From: Utricularia gibba
Taxonomy: Eukaryota; Streptophyta; Magnoliopsida; Lamiales; Lentibulariaceae
DNA length: 64,000 bases
Assembly: GCA_002189035.1 (NCBI GenBank)
Contig: NEEC01000011.1
Location: 1,240,001 to 1,304,000, forward strand
Reading direction: 5' to 3'
The notes under the pieces were generated by a model. It was not told the origin of the DNA, did no database searches, and saw only the letters and a list, made by a program, of their open reading frames with translations. Positions within the stretch are counted from its first letter, which is position 1, and each line of letters opens with the position of its first letter. A program made the position numbers and the translations under genes. Shown in pieces: positions 48,381-58,515 of this stretch.

Positions 48381-49230
48381 AATGACATGACCTTCATCTT
48401 CTAGAATCATATTATGTAATATGATACATGCATATATAATATCTCCAAGAATTTTTCGATCTCAAGTTCTTCCAGGAGATGTTAGTATTCCAAACCGGCT
48501 TTGTAATATCCCAAAAGTGCGCTCTATGTCTTTTTTAGCACTGTCCTGGAATTGAGCATAACGACGAGCTTTGACCTTGTGGCAATGTAATAAATTTCAC
48601 AAACACAGTCCATTCCGAATAAATGCCATCAGCCAAATAATATTCCATGTTGTAATTATTATCATTGACAATGAATTGAACTTGTGGTGCAATCCCATTA
48701 TGTAACTCATTTAGTAAATGAGAATGCCATAAAACATTTATATCATTATTCACACCTGACATTCCAAAAAATGCATGCCATATCCATGCATCAACAGATG
48801 CCACCGCTTCTAACATGAGTGATGGTTTATGATGGTCTCCACGCTTAAGTTGACCTTGCCATGCCACAGGACAATTTTTCCACTCCCAATGCATGCAATT
48901 CCACACTTCCAAGCATTTCAGGAAATCCCCTAGCCTTACCCCAAGCAAGCAAACGCTCCAAGTCTTTTCGTAAATACTGTTCTGAAAAACAAGAGCGAAT
49001 GACAATAACAAAATGACGAATACATTTGATGGATGTTGCCTCTCCAATTTGAATATATTCTTCTTGAAAGAAGTAGAATCAATCACTTCATTTTGTTCTT
49101 GTTTGTGCTTAGCCGCCTTTTGTCCTAAAGGTCTTGCTTCTTTTTCAATACATGGAGAAGTGTGTGAAGATGTAGGCACAAGATCATTTGATCCCATTGT
49201 GAAGCCCTCATCTGATGATCTTGGAACCAA
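48381..49230 (-). pseudogene. PIF/Harbinger relic H2: ORF1 piece fused to transposase
   Basis: The start of the frame (from 49230) is ORF1-type linker with RPLGQKAAKHKQ. At about 49070 it switches to transposase sequence; other frames here read QIGEATSIKCIRHF. From about 48900 the transposase is clear: CMHWEWKNCPVAWQGQ, KPSLMLEAVASVDAWIWHAF, NDINVL, YYLADGIYSEW. A frameshift lies just before CMHWEW. The last part (48381-48535) reads DIERTFGILQSRFGI and ends where LTR copy C begins. An internal deletion therefore removed the ORF1 end, the spacer and the transposase start. Confidence 0.82.
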
Positions 49231-49465
49231 GCCAAAAAAAATATAAACACATCTGTACTATGATAAAAGTAGTAGATAAACAATAGAAAATATAATTTTA
49301 TGTATTGACATCCACTTCGATTCTAAACGTAAGATTTCCTAACACTTGAGGTCTACAAAATCTTTCCTCTTCACATTTGTATAATTCCAGTGCTTGTTGC
49401 TTGAAATCATACTCATTATAACCACTTCCTTCCCTTGCCATAACTTTAACCATAAAAACTCCAAA

Positions 49466-49708
49466 TTAACTACAATCTTGACTCAAACTAGTCCATTTAT
49501 GTCTTATAGTATCAGTACTATGAGAAACGGCACCAGCTTCATGATAGTAATCAACAACTTTCTTCCAAAAACTTTTTCCCTTTTGAGAAGTTCCATGAAT
49601 TGGATCTTTAATAGTACTTAACCAAGCCGAAATTATGATCAACTTATCTTCATCACTCCATTTTTGTGATTGTAGTCCTCGATCAGCCATCCTACAAAAA
49701 GAGTGCAA
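49466..49708 (-). pseudogene. PIF/Harbinger ORF1 trihelix/Myb-like exon (H2)
   Basis: Reads QKWSDEDKLIIISAWLSTI, GTSQKGKSFWKKVVDYYH and TIRHKWTSLSQD, the same DNA-binding region as at 30168-30395 and the expected first exon of a Harbinger ORF1. It lies upstream of the fused relic on the same strand. The exon is open but the gene is broken further on. Confidence 0.8.
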
Positions 49709-50261
49709 ATCTAAATAAATCGTATTAAAAACAAAATATCACGCTAAGCAATTAACGTGGTTTCTTTTAACATGGACATCATACTCAAAATATGATGTAG
49801 AGAGTGTAAGTCTGAAGTAAATGCCCTTATGTATTTTTTATGACAAGAATCGTAGTCCCCTCATCTGAGAGTTCAAGATTTGAATACTTAAATTATCAAC
49901 AAACAACTTGGTGAAAGTCCAACCTAGGACTCTTGCATATATTATCTTCTTTCAAGGGGGATTTTAAGTAAAAAAACATACAATTCTTTCAACTTCATTC
50001 ATAGGAACATAGCAATACAACCTAATACCAATAGTGAATCCTGGCATCAAACTATGTAATCATTATTGCAAGTCAGATTTCCTTCTCATTAGGTGGGCAT
50101 CAAGGTACTCAAAACATTGAATTAGATGGAAGACGCCTTGGTGAAGAAAACTTTGCCCATGCATGAAGTGTCATCATGCCATCTAAGGTTTTTTGATGTA
50201 GCCTTTAATCTTTATCCATGACTTGTGAAGTTAAAGTTGTCAATTTAATCATGCCATCTAA
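49709..50261. other. Spacer between Harbinger relic and Athila-like element
   Basis: No gene visible. A CATGCCATCTAAGG motif occurs at about 50176 and again at about 50250, right at the edge of the Athila-like LTR, so a small duplication or rearrangement has affected that boundary. Confidence 0.5.
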
Positions 50262-51408
50262 GGGTTTGCTAAATGTTGCGGTTTAGTACATTCAACGCAT
50301 CAAAAGAAATTTATAAACCTAGCTATTCTACTACACAAATCACAGGAATTAATGTAGCGTGGCAAGCAAGGGTCAAATCCACAGGGAATGGTTGCAATTT
50401 CCTGAAGTTTATCATATTTACTGAAAACAGGGGGTTTTTCTGGGGTTTAGTTCTAACACTGGTAAGACCTAAAATAACAGTGATTGAAATAAACGAGTTG
50501 CAGGGATGAAAATAGATGGAAATTAACGTGATGTTGCAGAAAACATAAAATAAAAGTAATTTTTCTAGGATTTACATCAGGGTCTATCTCTTGTGTCACT
50601 TAAGAGAGAGTATAAAACCAACTTTGAAATGCTTAAAAACAGAGTAAAAGTTTGCTGAAACAAAGTATGGGTTCGCAGGAACAGTAAAAAGTGCGTTAAA
50701 CTTAGGACCAAGCACGAAAAGCGTAAACAGCAGCATGTTCATAAGCTAAAATAAGGTCTACAAAGAGTTTCATGTTCACAACAAGGTACCGAAATACAGC
50801 AGAAAGCATAAAAACGAAGACAGTAACAGTAGCAAGTTCACGCAAAAATGGAAGTGCAGAAATCTGTAAATAAAAGAGTCAGGATGCTTCTATGGGCTGT
50901 AAATCTGCTGGAAATCGAAATTCTGGCTAGAAAGGTGGTGTAGAAATGCAGATTTGGAGGTCGCCGGAGAAACGAAGTTCTCCTCACTCCCACTCCCGCT
51001 CCTGTTCCCTCTGTGCACTCTGGGTGCACAATGTTTTCTCTCTCTCCCTCCCTTTTCCCTTTTGCCCTTCAAAAGTAAGGGTAGCCTCGTCTTTTCCTCA
51101 GGCTTCTAGAAGGGAGATCTCTACTCCAAATCTTATCTTTGCAAAAGGGCAGCTGCTTTCAGCGAAAGTGGCTTTTGCACAGCTTTTTCTATCCCTTCTG
51201 ACTTGTCAACATGGAAAATGCATTGCTACAGTACTAGCTCTTACCTTGGTTAAACTTAAAACACATACTAAATGAAATATCAGAGTTTTTCGGCTCAATT
51301 GTTGCCAATTGAGCCTGTTTTCACAATAAACACATTCTAATAGACTAAATACGCAAAAGAAGACAATTTAGCGCACTAATTAATATTTATCCCTAAACAA
51401 TGTTATCA
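50262..51408 (-). repeat. 3' LTR of the Athila-like element
   Basis: Matches 61106-62306 over its length, for example GCATCAAAAGAAATTTATAA, GGGTCAAATCCACAGGGAAT and AAAAGTAAGGGTAGCCTCG. Read on the minus strand it begins TGATAACATTG; its U3 start lacks about 40 bp present in the other LTR. The outer (low-coordinate) end is eroded past GGGTTTGCTAAATG. Confidence 0.88.
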
Positions 51409-52493
51409 CACTATCCTACAATGACTATAGACTTGTCCTCAAGTCTAAAACAGAAAATAAAATAGAAAATCTAAAATTGAGTCTCCTAAGGCAAAGAAAA
51501 GGTTTCGATTCATGATATCCATGCAAGGAGTGAAGAGAAGGGGTAGCAAGTGCGGGTAAGAATAGTTTCACTCAAGCACACATAGTAGAGGTTACTCGCA
51601 TGCCTCAAGTGTTCAAAAATCACATCCGTACGAGTACAAACTTGATCCTAACAGGCAGTAGCATACTAACAGTGATATGTATGAGTTTTACCTTGCAAAG
51701 ACACATACGATTTATAACAAAAATGGTGGCGGAAAAATGAAAATGATGCACATGGAGGTACTAAATGAGAGCATAGAAACTTGAGAACTCTTCCACTACG
51801 ACTTAGTCATACTCTCCTCCCTTTGTTCATCCTTATTTCTCCTAGAGTGGTTGGCCAGACCACAAAAAATGTTCATGGAAAATGATAAGTTCATAGTGTT
51901 TAAGCCTCAATCTCTTATTTCTTACAAGATTTTCTTTTTTTTTTTACAGCATGGCTTTTCTGGTGTGCCCGCCTATTGTACCTCTCTACTTTTCTCTTCT
52001 TCTCTCTCTTTTTTTTTATATAGCTCGGCTTTTTAGATTTGAGCTTGCCTTTTATCATCAAAAATATTTTATGTGCATCAGCCACATTCTATGTATCTGA
52101 CTTAGCGCAACCCACACATCCACATACTAGCAAGCCACATACAAACAATTCACAAGTAGGTCCTAGTGCAGATAGAGCAAAACACAGGCTGCATGCATGG
52201 ACTTTTCCACAAAATTTGGCTATCCTCATATAAGTCTTAAGCAGGTAAGAACTAAAAGGCTGAGTCCTCACAGAGGCTAAGGGATAGGCTTCTTACATTT
52301 CAAGCATGAACCGAAATTCCTAAACATGCTCAGCAGTCCTCAAGGCAACAAAAGACAGAAAAAATAACCACAAAACACATGCAAAGACAAGAAGGAGAAC
52401 TAAAACACATAAGACACAGAACAACAATTTACAAAACTAACAGGGTAAAAAGTCCAATCAAGAGTGAGGAGAGACAGTAGGACCTGCACCTGT
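51409..52493 (-). other. Non-coding stretch of the Athila-like element before its 3' LTR
   Basis: Between the last ORF remnant and the 3' LTR I see no protein domain. Next to the LTR the minus strand reads GTAGGATAGTG, only moderately purine-rich, so I do not call a polypurine tract firmly. Confidence 0.5.
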
Positions 52494-54649
52494 CTACAAG
52501 TCAAGCAGAGTCTCTAGATACATCTTTAGGGTTCCTACAGTGCCTCTCAGCTCACGAATCTCCTTCAAGCAGCAATAGTTTCCGCTTTTAACAGGTGCTT
52601 GCCCTTCCCCAGCAGATGTAGAAGTGTCCTGAGCATTGGGCAGGGGCTGCTCCACCACATTTCCTTCACCTGTGCTCAATAAAAATACGATCTTGCCTTT
52701 GGCAAGTCGAATCATGCCAATGTTCGTGAGAAAAGAAAATTCTATAGAGAGATGAGGAGGTCCAATATGCAAATTTTCTAAAATATCAGGACCATAATCT
52801 TTCAAGGCCAAATAAGAAATCTAGTTTCCAAACCGCAAAGTTAAAACACCATTTCTGTTTCCTACTTCCTTTTTCATCAAATCAGCAAGCAATGCACCAA
52901 CATTCAAAGGCCTTTTCATCATTAAACCCCAAAAAATAAAGTTTCATTTTTAAACAAAGAATTGAAAGCCCGTTGATGCTGAAAAAAGGAAGCCGAAAGT
53001 AAGACATGAATGATCCTCCACACGGGGTCAACTATAAGACTAGCCTTAGTCTCTTTTTGTTTAAAAATAACCTCACTACCCAGTCAATTGCTCATAAACT
53101 TCATGCTCATCAAAGTATTCAACACCAGGAAAATCAAACATGGAAGTTTGGAAAGCAGTGGAGTTCAAATCATTTTCCGAAACAAATCCTGAGGCTCTAT
53201 TCCAATCAGCCAAAGAATATGCAAACCATTTCCCAAACAATCGAAAGTGAATAATACCAGGGGCAAAAACAGTTTCAGGCACATCATATGCAAAAGTTGT
53301 GAATAATTCATAACACAATTCAGCAAATGCAGGAATCTTGTTCTGAAAAATCTGAAGAAACGGTGTACCTACCAACCGTTCTTTTACCTCTTGCTCGATG
53401 CCAAGATGCTGAAGAGTTTCAATATCCACACAACGAACCAGTTCTGGCCCAACTCCAAAAATGATGTCCAACTTTTCCTTGTGGGTTTTGCAGCTGAACC
53501 GAAGGTATCCTATGAAGATTTTAGTATCTTCTTTGCTAAAAAATGCACACCCTCCTCCAATTCCACCATGGTGATGTCCTTGTCTGCAAAAATGGTAGAG
53601 CCAACAGGGGGTTCAGTCATTTTCTTTTTACCTTTCTCCTCCTTGCGTTGTTTTGCTTTTCCTCCCTTCTGCGTTGCTCCAGTTTCCTTCTCTTCTCGAG
53701 GTCGTTTCTTCTGCGTCTTGGTGGCTCTCACTGGATGTTCCCTTCAAACAGCAGAATCCTCTGCCCATGCTGTCTCGGTAGGTGCGGGGGTTGGTTCAGG
53801 GCTCTTCTGGCGTGTTTTTGACGTCTCTTTTTTATTGGTGGCTCCTACCTCCCTTGCTGGCTTAGAGGGTGTTTGGGAAGGTGCAGGAGCCCTTGTTGGT
53901 GCCTTTTCCACGTTTGCTTCCGCCATGCTCTTCTTCTTGTTGGCAGCATTTTCCGCTTCCCACTGTTTGGCTGTCAATTCTTATTCATTTGCCCTCTGCT
54001 TCCGTGTTTTATAAGTTCTGTGGGTCATGCACTGCTTGACTCTGTTGCGCTTGCCCATCACAAGTCTCGCCGTGGTATTCCCTGTTGGGGCTGTGCTCTT
54101 TGAGGCTTCTCGTCCAATGCCAAGGGCATATGTGGTAGCAGGGGCCGCATTTTTGGGAATACCCCTCTCCGGGAGGTCTGAAATTTTCTGGTCCTCAAGG
54201 AAATCTGCATAAATAGGGTCGATTGTTAGTGGGGGTACGGTGGTGGGTGGTTGGGGCGGCTTTAGAGGGACGAGGTGTACCTAGCGTAAGGGAAAAATCA
54301 ATGGAACCCACCAGATTTTGGGTTGGAGAAACAGGTGGTGTAGGGGAGCACGAGCGTGGGGAGGGCGTAATAGTAACAGGGGTAGGTTGCGGCACTGGTA
54401 TGGGCAAAGATGCATTGGAGGCGAGGCCGTGAAGATGGAGGCGGTTTCCACCTATGCAGCGAGCAGCATTTCGTTGGAAGAGGGCTTAGGGCTCGCGGCA
54501 GCGGGTGCGGTAACAGATTGGGGGAAAAACTGAATAGTGCGCAGCACGGTGGAGGTCGAGTTGGTGGGTACGGAGGCTGCCAGAACAAATGGGTGGTCAA
54601 GGGTGGCCGGCGGCACGGCAGTGGAGTCAGAGGACGGGAGTTTCGCCAT
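52494..54649 (-). pseudogene. Extra 3' ORF region of the Athila-like element (env-like position), function unknown
   Basis: Long degenerate reading region downstream of pol. It opens at 54649 with MAKLPSSDSTAVPP, then a Pro/Ser/Thr-rich part and a Lys/Glu-rich part (about 53510-53980: KKRPREEKETG, KKKSMAEANVEK). Next comes a globular stretch (53076-53471) with FRLFGKWFAYSLADWNRASG, resembling the 'putative plant transposon protein' domain, and a C-terminal piece (52494-52811). Several frameshifts break it. It occupies the place of the env-like ORF of Athila elements, but I see no convincing signal peptide or membrane segment, so an envelope role is not supported by the sequence. Confidence 0.65.
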
Positions 54650-54944
54650 GGAAGAGGTGCAACGGTTTTGTGAAAAAGGGAAGAAGGGGTACAAATGGGA
54701 AAGTAGTTGTTGGGGAGATAGGGTTTCCCACCCTTTTTAAATTGAACCCATTGGGTCTGTGTAACTAAAAATAAAGAAAGAATTGCAACTACACAGTAGA
54801 TGAGCTAGTGCATCAGAAACTACTAGTGGGGTAGAGAAAATCAACAAAATAACAGATTGCAACCGCATAAAAGGTAAAATGCATAACTAAAAGTGCAAAA
54901 AGAAAATAAAAATGCATAAAGGAAATAAAAGTAGAAAATACTGG

Positions 54945-55990
54945 TTACCTCCCAACGAGGACCCTAGAATAAGTATTAGGGTAAGACTTAAGTGCAAAGT
55001 TTAAAAGAGGAACTTCAATGAATGCCACAGCATCCACAGGGTATCCCACTTCGTTGATCATAAGCTCATGGAACACTTTCAATTTGTGACCATTCACAAT
55101 GAATGAGCTATGCATGTCTCTATCAAACAACTCAATGGAACTGTTAGGATTCACATGTTTAATCTCAAAAGGTCTTTCCCAATGGGATTTCAATTTAACT
55201 AGGTGAAGCTTGAGTTTAGACTGAAATAATAATACCTTTTGTCCAGGTTCAATGTGCTTGCACAAGATCTGACGGTCATGGAATTGCTTCGTACGTTCCT
55301 TGAAGATTTTAGAATTCATCTAGGCCTCATGTCTTAGCTCATCAAGCTCTGAAAGTTGGAGCTTTCTCAAATCACCACTGCCTTGAATCTCCAAGTAAAC
55401 TCGTTGGATTTCCCATCTAGCCTTCTGCTCTAATTCAATGGGCAAATGGCAATGTTTACCATATACAAGGCGAAAGGGAGACATACTGATGGGGATTTTG
55501 AAGGCTGTGCGAATTGCCCACAAGGTGGGATTTCCCATCTAGCCTTCTGCTCTAATTCAACTTGGAGCTCCAATTCTTGCGAGAGGAAGTTACAGTCTTT
55601 TCTAAAATTTTCTTGATTTCCCAATTAGAAACTTCTGCCTGCCCATTGATCTAAGGATGGTAAGAGTTAGATGGCTTGTACCAGACTCCATAGCTTTTCA
55701 GTAGTCTCTCCATAGCCTTGTTAAAGAAATGGCTTCCACGATTACTAATCAAGGCTTTGAGTGTTCCAAACCTCACAAAGATATTATTCTTCAAAAAGCG
55801 TATGACTGAATGAGTGTCTTGTGACTTGGTGGGGATCGCCTCTATCCATTTTGAAACATAATCCACACCAAAATGTACTCATATCCATTAGAGTTTTGAA
55901 AGGGGCCCATGAAGTCTATACCCCAGACATCGAACACTTCTGGAACAACAATAAACGGCATTGGCATTTCATGTCGATTTGAGATATTCC
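54945..55990 (-). pseudogene. Integrase core and C-terminal part of the Athila-like element
   Basis: The core starts near 55930 and continues [13 protein letters not shown] at about 55866. The usual second catalytic aspartate is an asparagine (ALISNRGSHFF instead of a D). GMSPYRLVYGK-like sequence follows as MSPFRLVYGKHCHLPIELE, then the C-terminal SH3-like part (55319-54945: GQKVLLFQSKLKLH, KLKSHWERPFEIKHV). A 33-bp direct repeat (55406-55438 and 55528-55560) shows a 122-bp local duplication in the core. Stops separate the frames. Confidence 0.85.
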
Positions 55991-55997
55991 TTGTTCT

Positions 55998-56903
55998 CTA
56001 GCAGTTCTCGCAGCTCTTACAGTAAGACTTGGCATCCTTGAAAAATGTTGACCAATAATAACCACAATCCAACACCTTCTTGGCAGTACGATTGGGACCA
56101 TGGTGCCCTCCACAAGGAGATGCATGACAAAAAGCCAACACTTGCTGAATATCATCTTCGGCCAAGCAGCGTCGCACAACACCATCAGCACAATTTTTCC
56201 ACAGATAGAGGTCATCACAGAAATAGTGCTTACTCTCACTCTTCAACTTCAACTTCTCATAACTCTTTAAGTCCAATGCCATCTCTCCAGTGCACAAATA
56301 ATTGGCTATGTCAGCGTACCATGGCTCACTAGTCTTCCCTGCATCAGCCTTAATTGCATAGAGTTGTTCATTTGGAAATTCTTCAACAATTGGAATATCA
56401 TCCATGGGTTGCTCGATTCTACTAAGGTGATCTGCAACTTCATTGAGCTTCCCAAGCTTATCCCTGATTTTCACATTGAACTCTTGCAGCAACAAGACCC
56501 ACCTCATAAGCCTCGGTTTGGTCTCCTTCTTAGACATGAGATGTCTGATAGCGGCACGGTTTGTGTGCACAATCACTTTGTTACCCAACAAATAGCTTCT
56601 GAACTTTTCCAAGGCAAATACAATAGCTAGCATCTCCTTCTCGATTGTAGTGTAATTTGCTTGAGCATTATCCAAGGTTTTGGAGGCATAGCTGATGACA
56701 GTGTCTTTTCCATCAAGTTTCTAGCCTAACACAGCTCCTACTGCATAGTTAGATGCATCAATCATCACATGGAAGAGCTCACTCCAATTGGGCGCTTGTA
56801 TGATAGGAGCTGATGTCACGGCTGCCTTGAGAGTGTCAAAAGCATGCGTACATTCATCTGAAAAAACAAACTCAACGTCTTTATGCAAGAGGTTGGTTAG
56901 TGG
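55998..56903 (-). pseudogene. RNase H and integrase zinc-binding region of the Athila-like element
   Basis: The RNase H region includes [20 protein letters not shown] and [17 protein letters not shown]; here HTDH-type sequence reads HTNR, so a key residue is changed. The HHCC integrase zinc-binding end reads [21 protein letters not shown] and CKSCENC. A stop codon (TAG) interrupts the start of RNase H near 56722, so 225 codons are open only downstream of it. Confidence 0.85.
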
Positions 56904-57837
56904 TCAAGCAATTTGAGAAAAACCTTTAATAAATCTCTTGTAAAATCCGACATGGCCTAAAAATGCACGAACTCCTCTTTCATCATGTGGATATGGTAAA
57001 CCAGAAATAGTACTTACCTTAGCAAGATCTACCATAAGACCTGCTTCAGAAACAACATGCTCAAGTACAATTCCTTGGCGTACCATGAAATGGCATTTTT
57101 CAGAGTTCAAAACTAAATCATTTTCAACACAACGTTTTAACTCAAGTTCTAAATGATTCAAACAATCATCAAAACTAGTCCCATGCACAGTAAAGTCATC
57201 CATGAATACTTCTATGAAATCATCAATATAATCCGAAAAAATGCTGGTGACACACCTTTGAAAGTCGTTGGGGTGTTGTAGAGACCAAATGGCATTTTCT
57301 TGTACGCATATGTGCCAAAGGGACAGGTAAGGATCGTCTTTTCTTGATCATCCGGTGCCACAACAACTTGGTTATACCCTGAGTACCCATCAAGAAAGCA
57401 ATAGAAACTCTTACCACTTAACCTGTCCAGCATTTGATCGACAAAGGGTAGAGGGTAGTGATCCTTCCTTGTTACTTCATTCAGCTTTCTATAGTCAATA
57501 CATACCCTCCAGCCATTCTGAACTCGCGTCGCCACTTCTTTCCATCAGCATCTTCAACAACTGTGATTCCTGTCTTTTTAGGGCCTACGTGGATAGGACT
57601 TACCCATGTGCTATCAGAAATCGAATAAATCACTCCAGCTTTCAGCAACTTCTGGATTTCCTTCTTCACTACCTCCATGAGGGTTGGATTAAGCCTTCTT
57701 TGAGGTTGTCTAACTGGTTTTGCTCCATCTTCAAGATAAATCCTATGCATTGTGACAGAAGAACTAATTTCGGTTATATCATCCAATGTCCAGTCGATGG
57801 CCTTGCTATTAGCTTTGAGAACCTCCATCAGCTTCAT
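56904..57837 (-). pseudogene. Reverse transcriptase of the Athila-like element
   Basis: Reads LLKAGVIYSISDSTWVSPIH, WRVCIDYRKLNEVTRKDHYP, FLDGYSGYNQVVVAP and MPFGLYNTPTTF, then the catalytic FMDDFTVHG (the FxDD form typical of Ty3/gypsy in plants) and FLGHVGFYKRFIK. Frameshifts near 57536 and 57205 split it into three pieces. Confidence 0.9.
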
Positions 57838-57840
57838 CTC

Positions 57841-58500
57841 TTATTCACAAGAAAGATCAGCACTGATAATCACCGGCTTGGAATTATCCCCAATAAATGC
57901 ATACTTGAGATGTGAAGGTAAGGGTTTCAATTCTGGTGGGGCAACACTAGTCACCTCTCCAAGCTTCACCAAGTCTTTATCTTCAATGAGACATTCCAGA
58001 ATTACATACTCAGCTTCCTCCTCTTCGAGCTCAATGTCTTGTCTAAACATTTCAAGAATATCACACTGCTCTTCATCAAAAACTTCCTCCATCAGCTCAT
58101 CAATCACATCAATTCCAGTCACAGGTGCAAAATCATCAGGGAACTTTTCAGCTTCATTAGTGTTAAAGATAGAAACATCATCAGCATAACCAATAGTGAT
58201 GGCTTCTTTCCTACAATCAATTTGAGCATTTGCAGTAGTTAGGAAAGGACATCCCAGAATCAAAGTATTATCATTCACCCTAGCTGGAGGCATTTTCACA
58301 ACAACAAAATCGCAAGGATAGCAGGTATTAGAAACTCGAACTAAAACATCCTCAGCAATACCCTCAAAAATGGCCACGGATCTGGTTGCAAGCTGCAATT
58401 TTAAGTTTGTTGGCTTGAGGGGTTCCAATTCCAGTGCCAAATAAACTTCATAAGGCATCATGTTGATTGAAGCTCCTTGATCCGCCATTGCCCTACTGAT
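57841..58500 (-). pseudogene. Aspartic protease region of the Athila-like element
   Basis: Starts with the active-site motif ADQGASINMMP (usual form DxGASxNxMP), followed by LILGCPFLTTANAQIDCRK, the second conserved protease block, then an acidic linker leading to RT. The frame is open for 215 codons and is among the best preserved of the element. Confidence 0.85.
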
Positions 58501-58515
58501 GAATTTAGTTCCTAC

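Noticed and set aside
49756-49775. An 18-bp stretch (ACGTGGTTTCTTTTAACA) matching the outer end of the copia LTR, as a possible lost 5' LTR
   Set aside because: The match stops after this stretch and the neighbouring bases do not resemble the LTR, so chance or a tiny fragment is more likely.
50946-51275. 109-codon plus-strand frame in the 3' LTR, with a relative at 61884-62189
   Set aside because: It is duplicated only because it lies in the LTR, is antisense to the element and shows no domain.
53391-54014. 207-codon plus-strand frame
   Set aside because: It is the shadow of the Lys/Pro-rich minus-strand ORF of the Athila-like element.
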